A stretch of DNA of 60,972 nucleotides from Gammaproteobacteria bacterium (GTDB lineage: Bacteria; Pseudomonadota; Gammaproteobacteria; Eutrophobiales; Eutrophobiaceae): NCBI GenBank assembly GCA_016193395.1, contig JACPSH010000003.1, positions 1-60,972 on the forward strand, given 5' to 3'. Positions 1 to 7,249 of the stretch are shown piece after piece. The translations under genes and the position numbers were made by a program. The stretch's first letter is position 1; each line of letters begins with the position of its first letter. The notes beneath the pieces are model-generated. The model was not told the DNA's origin. It saw only the letters and a list, made by a program, of their open reading frames with translations, and did no database searches.

Positions 1-61
1 ATACGCCCTCCCGCGCAGCGGCGTTTCTTCCAACTTTTCACTTTTTACTTTTCACTCACCG

Positions 62-137
<76 letters not shown>

Positions 138-242
138 TTCCTTCATTCCTTTCTTCCTGAATTCAAGTCATGCAGGATCGCAAGACCTGACCCCCGATCC
201 CGTGAAAATCCTCTCCGATCCAGTCCTGGTGCGGGTTTCCGC

Positions 243-270
243 TTGATTGTGCCGGGGAAGATCCTATAGT
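243..270 (+). promoter_or_regulatory. Candidate sigma-70 promoter for the small secreted protein gene
   Basis: TTGATT (243-248) and TATAGT (265-270) are separated by 16 bp, 4/6 and 5/6 matches to the consensus hexamers. The predicted start falls about 28 bases before the ATG at 305, which itself follows a strong GGGAGGG ribosome-binding site. Consensus matching only. Confidence 0.45.
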
Positions 271-304
271 TCTACAAAAGCGGTAATCACGGGAGGGAAC
301 TTCC

Positions 305-814
305 ATGCGGGCAATACTCATTTTGGGGTGCGCCCTGCTGATCTCTTCGGCGCATGGGCAGGAACCGTTCCGGGATGATGTGGCTGCCATGCTGTATATC
401 AGTGTCCCGTTCGGGGCTAATAAGCAGACACCAGAAAGTCACACTGCCCTTGGATTGTCCGTGTCTTGGTCACCGGTCAAAGTGAACCGGCTGACTGGAT
501 ATGATGCCGGTATCGATCCGGCTAAAGATGCTGCCATGGTCGATGTTCAGTTCACACCGAAGACGCGATTCTTTTCGAAATTTGCTCTTGGCGGTATCGA
601 CGCCCTGACCTATCGCAAGGTGTATAGCGCGGATGGTTCATCGACTCAGTGGCCGATGGGCCTATCAACAACGCAAGTTGTACTTGGAGCGCTGGTCGCT
701 GTTGGAGTTGGCTACTTCGTGGTTGATGCCATTAAAAGTGAGGACGATGATCTTTGCGTAACTCTCGGTGATGGGACTATCGAATGCGAGCAGCCACCCG
801 GCGGATTAATCTGA
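305..814 (+). CDS. Small secreted or membrane-anchored protein of unknown function
   Basis: 169 aa, function not recognised. The start is supported by GGGAGGG just upstream and a candidate promoter at 243-270. Residues 1-18 form a typical signal peptide ending near AHG-QE. The mature part looks beta-rich, and a hydrophobic segment (about 124-143) near the C-terminus is followed by an acidic tail with two cysteines (CVTL...IECE). The layout and several motifs (AAMLYIS, TALGLSV, AAMVDVQF, FALGGIDAL) resemble the 175-aa protein at 51197-51724, so the two may form one uncharacterised family (inference). The gene lies alone between tRNA-Phe and the duplicated 3' half of that tRNA, so it may be cargo of an integrated element or a remnant of one. 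Confidence 0.75.
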   Translation: MRAILILGCALLISSAHGQEPFRDDVAAMLYISVPFGANKQTPESHTALGLSVSWSPVKVNRLTGYDAGIDPAKDAAMVDVQFTPKTRFFSKFALGGIDALTYRKVYSADGSSTQWPMGLSTTQVVLGALVAVGVGYFVVDAIKSEDDDLCVTLGDGTIECEQPPGGLI

Positions 815-1196
815 CCAGCGAGGGATTCTCAATCGTTCAAGCCGACGTAAAATCGATTGCACCTCTCTCCTTAGTCTTTGGATTACAAGAACCATTACTG
901 AACTACCAGCGACGTACACATCAACGGTGGGCAAGCGCCTTAAGTGACTGATCCATCGTTAGTAACCTTTCCTCTGAAAATCCTTGTGTCGGCGGTTCAA
1001 TTCCGTCTGTTTTCTGTGCCCGGCCGGCTTGTGGTAGGGTCGCATCCGTCCGGCTGGTGTTTGCAGCCTGGTCTGAAACGCTCGAGAGTCTCGGCATGAC
1101 TATGTTGGGGTCTGTTCCTGTAGTCCATCGAGTTGCAACCAGGACGAGCATCCTCGCCTCCCGCCTCATTACGACTTACTCGCCGCCGTTGCAATC
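815..1196. other. Intergenic region holding the att-like repeat
   Basis: No convincing gene. It contains the 974-1007 copy of the tRNA-Phe 3' half; the bases on either side of the copy do not continue the tRNA. The frame of the downstream RTX gene stays open leftwards through much of this region without a recognisable start or protein motif, so the 5' end of that gene is uncertain. No integrase fragment or terminator was seen. Confidence 0.6.
974..1007 (+). repeat. Direct repeat of tRNA-Phe 3' half (att-like site)
   Basis: These 34 bases are identical to 93-126 inside tRNA-Phe, running from the anticodon loop to the T stem. The copy lacks the 5' half and acceptor stem, so it is not a second tRNA. 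Tyrosine recombinases of integrative elements commonly use this part of tRNA genes and leave an intact gene at one end and a partial copy at the other. The repeats enclose about 850 bp with one small ORF and no integrase, which suggests a deleted element or a scar. Confidence 0.85.
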
Positions 1197-3695
1197 ATGT
1201 TGACCGTGTCGTTCGGGATCCAGGTCGACATGACCCAGGAGGACGGGCTCGCCGGCCTGTTCAACACCATCGGTGACGTCGACGAGCAGCAGGTCACTGC
1301 CACGGCCTCGAACATTACGGCATTCACGTTCTCGGGCTACGCGCTGACGATCAGCGGGCAATTCGATTTGCCGAGCGACGACAGCGAGGATGAAATCAAT
1401 GAATTCCTGGACAGCCCCTTCACCGGGCTGATGATTCGCGATCCGTCGCAGCGCATCGTCCTTTCCATTTCCGGTGTCACGGGGCTTTCGCTGCGGGATC
1501 TCGAAAGCATCGACTTCGAACAGAAGTTCGAACGCCTGCTGGCTCAGGGCGTGCGCATTTTAGGGAGCCCGTTCAACGACGTGTTGCTGGGAGACACGGG
1601 CGCGGACACGCTCATCGGCGCCGGCGGCTCCGATGAGTTGCGCGGCCTGGGCGGCAACGACGAACTCGCCGGCCTGAACGGCAATGACACGCTGCACGGC
1701 GGTGCCGGCAGCGACCTCATGACGGGTGGTGCGGGCAATGACCGCTATGAAGTGGAGTCGGCCGGCGACCAGGTCATGGAACGGCCCGGTGAGGGAGTGG
1801 ATGAAATCCACACCAACATCTCCTTGGCGCTGCCCGCGAACGTGGAGAACCTCAGTCTGCTGGGGTCCCTCGCCATCAACGGCTTCGGCAATTCCGCGGG
1901 TAACACGATATTGGGCAATGCGGCACGCAATGTTCTCATGGGCGGCGTCGGAGATGACTGGCTCGACGGGCACGGCGGAATCGACGTGCTTGCCGGCGGC
2001 AGCGGCAACGACACCTACGTGATCGACCACCTCAGCGAGGTAAACAAGTTGGCGGCCGATGCGGGCGTCGATCATGTGCAGAGCCCCTTAAGCTACGCGT
2101 TGGGCCCGAACCAGGAGAACCTCACACTCACTGGTGCCGGAAACATCAACGGCGCAGGCACCGCCACTTCCAACACGCTCAGCGGAAATGCGGGACACAA
2201 TTCGCTGAACGGCGGGGCAGGAGATGACCGTATCCTGGGGAATGCCGGCAACGACGCGTTGATCGGAGGGGCTGGTAATGACGCTCTCATCGGCGGTGCA
2301 GGCAACGACACCCTCGCGGGCGGTCGCGGTGACGATGTCCTGAAGGGAGGGGCCGGTCGTGACGTGCTGGTGGGCGGGGCCGGCAACGATGTATTGGCGG
2401 GCGGCGCCGATATCGACAAGGCGGACTTCAGCGGGTTGTCCACAGCCATTGTTGTTGACCTGGCTGCCCGCACGGCGACGGGGAACGGGACTGACAAGCT
2501 GTCCGGGATTGAGAATGTGACCGGTGGAGCCGGCAATGACACCCTGTCGGGCGACGCACGCACGAACGTGCTGGTGGGAGGGGTAGGCGATGACGTGCTG
2601 GCGGGTGTGGCGGGCAACGACACGCTGAAGGGCGGCGCTGGGGATGACACCTATTTCGTGAGTGACGGGCCCGACGACCCGTTCACCACGCTTTCGATGT
2701 CAGGGAACAGCTACATCCTGAACGGGGATCTCAGTTTCACGTCTACGAGCGGGACGTTTAACATTTCCCTCGGCGATCTGACCAATGACGGGCTCGTCGA
2801 CACCATTAATGTCTCCTATGTCGACAACATCGGGTATTCCGGGCATTGGTGGGGCCTCAGTTTCTCGACCCGGGAGTTGGACCAGAACCTGGTTCCGGGC
2901 TTCTACGACGATGCAATGCGCTACCCGTTCGAGACCACTGGCCATCCGGGATTGGATGTCAGTGGTGACGGCCGCGGCTCCAACACGGTCACGGGAAATT
3001 TCACCGTAGTCACCGCCGACTTCGATTATTCCGGCGCTTCGCCCCAGGTCCTGGATTTCACGGTGAATTTCGAACATCACTCCGAAGGCGGGCCGGGCAC
3101 GGTGACCGGCACACTGAAGATCAGTCTGAGCGAGAACGATTCGGTCATCGAGGCGGCGAATAAGGGCACCGACACGGTTTTCTCCTCGATCACCTACGAA
3201 TTACCGGCGAATGTGGAGAACCTGGTCCTCGGCGGAGACGATGCCATCGATGGCACTGGCAATGGGCTCTCCAATTCAATTACCGGCAACCTCGCAGACA
3301 ACAGTCTGAACGGCGGTGCCGGTGGCGACACCCTGACCGGGGGCGCCGGTAACGACATTTTCATCTTCGACGCTCCACTGGGTGAAGCGGCCACCATAGA
3401 CACCATCACGGATTTCGACGGTGCGGGGTCTGCGGCGGAGGATGAAATCCACGTGGACAATGGCGCGGGTCTGTTCCAAAACGTCGGCGTCGACGGGGCG
3501 CTTTCCGGGGCAGCGTTCGAATCCGGAGCCGGATTGACGGAAGCCGCAACGGCAGAAGGCCGCATCATCTACGACACGGCGACCGGCGCCTTGTATTACG
3601 ATTCCGACGGTTCGGGTGAAGCGGCTGCCGTGCAATTTGCGGTTATCGCCACTGTGCCCGCAGCACTGGACGAGTCAGACTTCCTGATTGTCTGA
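1197..3695 (+). CDS. RTX-type calcium-binding protein, probably type I secreted
   Basis: 832 aa. Blocks of glycine/aspartate-rich nonapeptides (GGxGxDxLx) occur at about 130-190, 240-265, 335-405, 440-485 and 695-720. These are RTX repeats that bind calcium and fold as beta-rolls after secretion. Serralysin-like connectors (PANVENL...NGxGN) lie between blocks, as in modular RTX proteins. A non-repeat beta domain (about 500-665) carries a GRGSN motif. The C-terminus (IIYDTATGALYYDSDGSG ... DESDFLIV) resembles the uncleaved type I secretion signal of this family. No transporter genes for it lie in the window. No catalytic domain was recognised, so it could be an adhesin, a surface-layer protein or a truncated enzyme. 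The ATG at 1197 has no clear ribosome-binding site and the N-terminus is atypical, so a lost 5' part is possible. Confidence 0.85.
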   Translation: MLTVSFGIQVDMTQEDGLAGLFNTIGDVDEQQVTATASNITAFTFSGYALTISGQFDLPSDDSEDEINEFLDSPFTGLMIRDPSQRIVLSISGVTGLSLRDLESIDFEQKFERLLAQGVRILGSPFNDVLLGDTGADTLIGAGGSDELRGLGGNDELAGLNGNDTLHGGAGSDLMTGGAGNDRYEVESAGDQVMERPGEGVDEIHTNISLALPANVENLSLLGSLAINGFGNSAGNTILGNAARNVLMGGVGDDWLDGHGGIDVLAGGSGNDTYVIDHLSEVNKLAADAGVDHVQSPLSYALGPNQENLTLTGAGNINGAGTATSNTLSGNAGHNSLNGGAGDDRILGNAGNDALIGGAGNDALIGGAGNDTLAGGRGDDVLKGGAGRDVLVGGAGNDVLAGGADIDKADFSGLSTAIVVDLAARTATGNGTDKLSGIENVTGGAGNDTLSGDARTNVLVGGVGDDVLAGVAGNDTLKGGAGDDTYFVSDGPDDPFTTLSMSGNSYILNGDLSFTSTSGTFNISLGDLTNDGLVDTINVSYVDNIGYSGHWWGLSFSTRELDQNLVPGFYDDAMRYPFETTGHPGLDVSGDGRGSNTVTGNFTVVTADFDYSGASPQVLDFTVNFEHHSEGGPGTVTGTLKISLSENDSVIEAANKGTDTVFSSITYELPANVENLVLGGDDAIDGTGNGLSNSITGNLADNSLNGGAGGDTLTGGAGNDIFIFDAPLGEAATIDTITDFDGAGSAAEDEIHVDNGAGLFQNVGVDGALSGAAFESGAGLTEAATAEGRIIYDTATGALYYDSDGSGEAAAVQFAVIATVPAALDESDFLIV

Positions 3696-3965
3696 AGGCG
3701 TGAGATGCAGTCCAGGCGCGCGCGTTTCCTGTCGACGGCTGCGCAGATATCGACTGGATCGATGCGCTCTGTCCTTTTCCACGACTTCGATCTCGAACCC
3801 GGATAGCCCGTCGTGCTTGATCGGCTTGCTGCCCTTGATGCTACCGTCCTCCTCCAGAATCTGGGTCCATGCTTCCTGGCACTCGCGATCCGACAACTTC
3901 CTGCTCTCCGCGTCCTCAATCCACGAACCTACCTGAAAGGTGGCGTCGCGCCACAGGACGCCCAT
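3675..3965 (-). CDS. Hypothetical protein
   Basis: 96 aa, not recognised. It is charged and soluble, with no signal peptide or membrane segment. GGGAGG lies 10 bases before the ATG. Its 3' end overlaps the end of the convergent RTX gene by 21 bp. The first 70 residues (WRDATFQVGSWIEDAES ... GLSGFEIEVVEKD) look more protein-like than the arginine-rich tail, so the gene could be frameshifted or decayed near its end. It may also be spurious. Confidence 0.35.
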   Translation of the reverse strand: MGVLWRDATFQVGSWIEDAESRKLSDRECQEAWTQILEEDGSIKGSKPIKHDGLSGFEIEVVEKDRAHRSSRYLRSRRQETRAPGLHLTPSDNQEV

Positions 3966-4272
3966 TGATGATTAACCTCCCTCGGTGTGCCCGGTGGGAG
4001 GTTTGGAAGACTGTCCCCATACGCGACGAGATTGAAACTGGCAAAATGGCAGGGCAAGGGCAAACCGACAACGGGTCCGTGATAATTCAGGGTCAAGCTG
4101 GAAGGATGGGCGCCTGGTTGTTTCTTGCCCTCGCGTGGATCGAGGATGTCATGGTGGGCGCCGAAATTAGCATCGCGAGCGGCGTGATCTTCACCACGCC
4201 CTACCACAGTGTCGCCGTGGCGCCCTTTGCGGGGTCGGGTACTTACGGAGTGCGTTTGGGCGCTGCCTGGTG
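3966..4272. other. Region with no confident gene
   Basis: A 75-codon frame (ATG at 4046, stop at 4271-4273) overlaps the ATG of the downstream asparaginase-like gene in a TGATG arrangement, which can signal translational coupling. Its product has no recognisable motif and no clear ribosome-binding site, so it is not called as a gene. No terminator or repeat was seen. Confidence 0.4.
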
Positions 4273-5164
4273 ATGATCGGCATCCTGCTGGCCAACAGTG
4301 AGGGTAGTCCCGGTGTGCCGGCGGCGGTAGAGGTGTTGCGCGCGGGGCGCGCCGCGCTCGATGCCGTCGAGACCGGGATCCGCATTGTCGAAGCTGACCC
4401 GTCGATCCGCAGCGTCGGTTTCGGCGGTGCGCCCAATCTTCTCGGTGAAATGGAACTGGATGCCTCGATCATGTGCGGCGCGACGCTGCGCACCGGCGCG
4501 GTGGCCGCCCTCAAGGGTTATCTACATCCGATCACCGTCGCGCGGCGGGTGATGGAATTGACGCCGCATGTCATGCTCGCCGGCGAGGGCGCGGCGCGTT
4601 TTGCGGCCGGCATCGGCGCGCAGGCCGGCGAGGTTCTGTCCGACGATGCGCGCAAGGATTATGAAAATTGGCTGGCGGATCGGCTGGCACGAATATATCC
4701 CGGACATGGCGCGCACGGGGAAACCGGCCGGCACGACTTGTTTCCTCGCGCGAGGCGGCGATGGACATTGGGCCGGCGGCGTCAGCACTTCGGGCTGGGC
4801 CTACAAGCATCCGGGGCGGCTCGGGGATTCACCCGTCATCGGTGCAGGGCTGTACGTCGATGAGCGTTACGGCGCGGCCGGGTGCACGCAAACCGGGGAG
4901 ATGACCATACGCGCCGGCACGGCCCGTGCCGTTGTCGCGTACTTGAAGCGCGGAGCTTCAGTCGGGGAGGCGTGCAGCGAGGCAATCGACGACTTGCGCG
5001 CTTTAAAAGGCGGTTATCTCGGCCCGGTCATCGTGCATGCCGTCGATCGCGAGGGCGATCCCGCCGTGCTTGGATTCAGGCTCGCGAAGGAAGCGAATTA
5101 CTGGTACTGGCGCGAGGGAATGGACAGTCCCGAGTGCCGGTCCGTGGTCAACGCGGGGTGCTAG
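4273..5164 (+). pseudogene. Frameshifted asparaginase / isoaspartyl peptidase family (Ntn hydrolase) gene
   Basis: The first frame encodes a typical N-terminal alpha chain (MIGILLANSEGSPGVPAAVE ... GFGGAPNLLGEMELDASI ... LAGEGAARFAAGIGA). The second, shifted by one base, encodes the beta chain (AGTTCFLARGGDG ... STSGWAYKHPGRLGDSP, GAGLYVDERYGAAG, TGEMTIRAGTARAVV). In this family the precursor cleaves itself before a threonine that becomes the nucleophile; GTT in the second frame is the likely site. The frame changes between about 4660 and 4735, in the linker just before that site, by a net extra base or two missing bases. Neither frame alone could make the enzyme. A sequencing or assembly error is possible because both halves are well preserved. 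The end abuts the convergent gene, with overlapping stop codons at 5161-5164. Confidence 0.8.
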
Positions 5165-5469
5165 TTGTTTTTTTCCGCCACCCAGATCGCGCCGTAGGAA
5201 AACAAGTATACGGTGATTGCAGCAGCGGCAAATGTCTGCAGGCTCAGCTTCATCGAGGTGATCAGCGACACCAGCTCCACCGCCGGCAATTGCCAGGCGA
5301 CCACCGCCGACCCCGCGACCGTGGCCGAAAGCAGGAGCAGGTTTTTCACCCACATTGGCAACTCCCTGCGCCGGGGCACCTGCGCCATCACGGCGGAGGC
5401 AAATCCCGCGTCGGAAAGATATGGCTCCGTACGCCGCAGTTCGCTGAAGAGATTGTCGATGTCGTTCAT
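5161..5469 (-). CDS. Single-pass membrane protein, putative anti-sigma factor
   Basis: 102 aa from the ATG at 5469, which overlaps the sigma-factor stop in an ATGA, so the pair is translationally coupled. An N-terminal cytosolic part of about 40 residues (MNDIDNLFSELRRTEPYLSD) is followed by two hydrophobic stretches (about 44-63 and 70-92). A short inner-membrane protein coded immediately after an ECF sigma factor is usually its anti-sigma factor. No zinc-binding HxxxCxxC motif is present, so it is not a ZAS-type protein, and the role rests on position (inference). Confidence 0.7.
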   Translation of the reverse strand: MNDIDNLFSELRRTEPYLSDAGFASAVMAQVPRRRELPMWVKNLLLLSATVAGSAVVAWQLPAVELVSLITSMKLSLQTFAAAAITVYLFSYGAIWVAEKNN

Positions 5470-6014
5470 GCCGGGCTCCCGCTGCGCCAACTGCTCAACT
5501 GGTCCCTGAGTTTTTCGCGTCCGCGCTGGATATGGCTCTTGGCGGTGCCGAGCGGGCAATTCATGATCTCAGCCACTTCCTCGTGTGTCAATTCCCGGTG
5601 CAGGTGCAGGTGCAATGCCATGCGTTGCTCCGGGCTCAAGACCAGCATCGCGCGCGCCAGGTCGCGGTGCAGATCGGCGGCCGCCCCCGGGTCATGACCA
5701 GCGTCCGGCACATCGGCGTCGTCCTTAAGTTGTTCCTCGGGCTTGAGCGAACGCCGGTGCGCCAGGAAGCAGTGATAGGCGATCCGGTAGAGCCACGTGA
5801 AGAATTTCGCATCGCCGCGGAACTGGTGCAGGGACTTATATGCCTTGATGAATGTCTCCTGCGCCAGGTCGTCCGCAAGTGCGTGATCCCATCCTGTGAT
5901 CTGCCGCAGCGAGTAGCGCAACTGCGACTGATGGCGCTTGACCAGTTCCGCGAATGCCCTTTGGTCATTTTCATTGAGGACCCTGCCGATCAGCGTCCGG
6001 TCATCCAAAGACAT
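5466..6014 (-). CDS. RNA polymerase ECF sigma factor (RpoE-like)
   Basis: 182 aa. Region 2 spans about 20-90 (DLAQETFIKAYKSLHQF, with FTWLYRIAYH for -10 binding and melting). Region 4 spans about 120-175 (LSPEQRMALHLHLHRELTHE followed by the helix-turn-helix EEVAEIMNCPLGTAKSHIQRGREKL). Length and two-domain layout are standard for group 4 sigma factors. It lies 6 bp after the DUF6249 protein and overlaps the putative anti-sigma gene by 4 bp, so the genes from 7110 down to 5161 probably form one operon. Confidence 0.93.
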   Translation of the reverse strand: MSLDDRTLIGRVLNENDQRAFAELVKRHQSQLRYSLRQITGWDHALADDLAQETFIKAYKSLHQFRGDAKFFTWLYRIAYHCFLAHRRSLKPEEQLKDDADVPDAGHDPGAAADLHRDLARAMLVLSPEQRMALHLHLHRELTHEEVAEIMNCPLGTAKSHIQRGREKLRDQLSSWRSGSPA

Positions 6015-6020
6015 GGATGC

Positions 6021-6728
6021 CTAGTTCCCGCCCTTGCTCCCGTTCCCATTGCTCTCCAGCTTCCAGATGAGGAGCTGCGCCAGGCCGATGAACAACGGGA
6101 TGGCGCCGATAGCCGCCGCCTCCGGCGCGTCAATGACCATGAAGCAGACGATGATGCCCAGCCCGATGCCGACCATGATCAGGCCCTTGTGCAGGTTGGT
6201 CCTCGGCGTCTTCGGGCCGGCCTCCTGCTGGAAGCTCGCAAACACCTCCGGCGGGATCTCTTTGCCGCTGGCGACGTAGCTGTTGATGGTGTCATGGATC
6301 AGCTTGCGCTTGCGGTATGAAGCATAAAGTATGCCGGCAACGATCATGATCGGCGTTCCGAAAATGAGGGTAATGGCCAGGCCGCCGAGAAAGATTCCTC
6401 CCATGGGGAATCTATCGCTGTTGCCATGCCCACCGCCATCCAGTTTTTTGAGTTCCTTGAGGTCCTCAACGAGCGCCCGCCGTTCCTCCGGGGTCATCGA
6501 TTCCGCGGAATCGCTGAACAGCCCTTCCACGAAGCTTTCGATCTTCTTTTCCAGCCGCTCCTCCAGGTCCTTCTTCTTCGCGGCGTCCTCGTCATCGCCA
6601 TTGATGTCGATGACGAATGGCATGGACGCGCCGTGCTTATCCTCATCCGGGGTCGTGGCCTGTTCCTGCGCGCACGCCGGGACGGCAAACCCGAGAAGGA
6701 GTATGGCCGTCAGCAGCAATTGCTTCAT
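6021..6728 (-). CDS. DUF6249-like membrane protein
   Basis: 235 aa. A cleavable signal peptide (residues 1-20, ending ACA-QE) is followed by an acidic periplasmic segment of about 90 residues with a possible coiled coil (AAKKKDLEERLEKKIESFVE). Then come a transmembrane hairpin (about 108-137), a cytosolic loop and two more hydrophobic segments near 180-225. This matches the DUF6249 type often seen beside ECF sigma factors (recalled, not searched). GGAGAG lies about 8 bases before the ATG. It could present envelope signals to the sigma/anti-sigma pair (inference). Confidence 0.75.
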   Translation of the reverse strand: MKQLLLTAILLLGFAVPACAQEQATTPDEDKHGASMPFVIDINGDDEDAAKKKDLEERLEKKIESFVEGLFSDSAESMTPEERRALVEDLKELKKLDGGGHGNSDRFPMGGIFLGGLAITLIFGTPIMIVAGILYASYRKRKLIHDTINSYVASGKEIPPEVFASFQQEAGPKTPRTNLHKGLIMVGIGLGIIVCFMVIDAPEAAAIGAIPLFIGLAQLLIWKLESNGNGSKGGN

Positions 6729-6780
6729 GATCAGTCTCTCCGTATTTGTTCCTAGCTTACTGCAAAGGCAGTCCGCGTGT

Positions 6781-7110
6781 TTACAGGCTCGGCGTATTGC
6801 CGGCCAGGCCGCCGAAATCGCCGGCCAAGGCGATGTTCTGGATCTCCAGTGCCACGGTCGCGGGGCGGATACGGCTGGCGACCACCACGATTTCCTCCAT
6901 CTCCGCTTCCGTCACCGGTAGCCGGCTGGCGACGACCAGGATTTCCTCCATTCCCTGTTCCGCTTCCGCCGGGAGCCGCTTGGCGACCACCACCATCTCT
7001 TCCATGCCTGCGTAACTATTGCCCTTGTTCAGATCATCCTGGGCGGTTGCGCCATGCTGCATGCCGAGGGTGAGGACGGTGCCGAGTGCCATCAATTTTA
7101 CGAGTTTCAT
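6781..7110 (-). CDS. Small secreted protein with three TonB-box-like repeats
   Basis: 109 aa. A signal peptide (1-23, ending ATA-QD) precedes a mature protein of about 86 residues. It holds three tandem units: GMEEMVVVAKRLP, GMEEILVVASRLP and EMEEIVVVASRIRP. Each resembles the TonB box of outer-membrane TonB-dependent receptors (consensus near EEIVVTAxR), but no plug or barrel domain follows. CGGAGA lies about 8 bases before the ATG. It is the first gene of the ECF sigma operon, 52 bp before the DUF6249 gene. Possible roles are a TonB decoy, a TonB-linked signal, or a low-complexity protein that mimics the box. Function unknown. Confidence 0.75.
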   Translation of the reverse strand: MKLVKLMALGTVLTLGMQHGATAQDDLNKGNSYAGMEEMVVVAKRLPAEAEQGMEEILVVASRLPVTEAEMEEIVVVASRIRPATVALEIQNIALAGDFGGLAGNTPSL

Positions 7111-7168
7111 GTCTGTTCTCCGGTGTAAACGGCTGCCTTTGAATTGTTAGATGCCGCCCGGAGAGGCT

Positions 7169-7202
7169 TTGGATGCAGGCATATTGGAGAGCATGCATCC
7201 AA
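7169..7202. repeat. Perfect 9-bp inverted repeat in an AT-rich gap
   Basis: TTGGATGCA (7169-7177) is mirrored by TGCATCCAA (7194-7202) with 16 bases between. It lies before the TonB-box operon and after cysQ, both on the minus strand. There is no T-run, so it is not a typical intrinsic terminator. A regulator-binding site upstream of the sigma operon is one possibility. The following 40 bp are strikingly AT-rich. Confidence 0.4.
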
Positions 7203-7249
7203 TTTATAAGTAATTATAAATCAATGAGTTATATTAATAAGGGAGATAT

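Noticed and set aside
974-1007. Second tRNA-Phe gene
   Set aside because: Only the anticodon loop to T arm is present; the acceptor and D arms are missing.
1600-2660. Periodic repeats resembling a CRISPR array
   Set aside because: The period of about 27 bp is the nonapeptide codon repeat of an RTX protein, with no conserved spacer/repeat boundary.
1560-3568. Long minus-strand open frames across the RTX gene
   Set aside because: They arise from repeated GGxGxD codons read backwards; composition is Pro/Ala/Ser-rich without motifs and they shadow the clear RTX gene.
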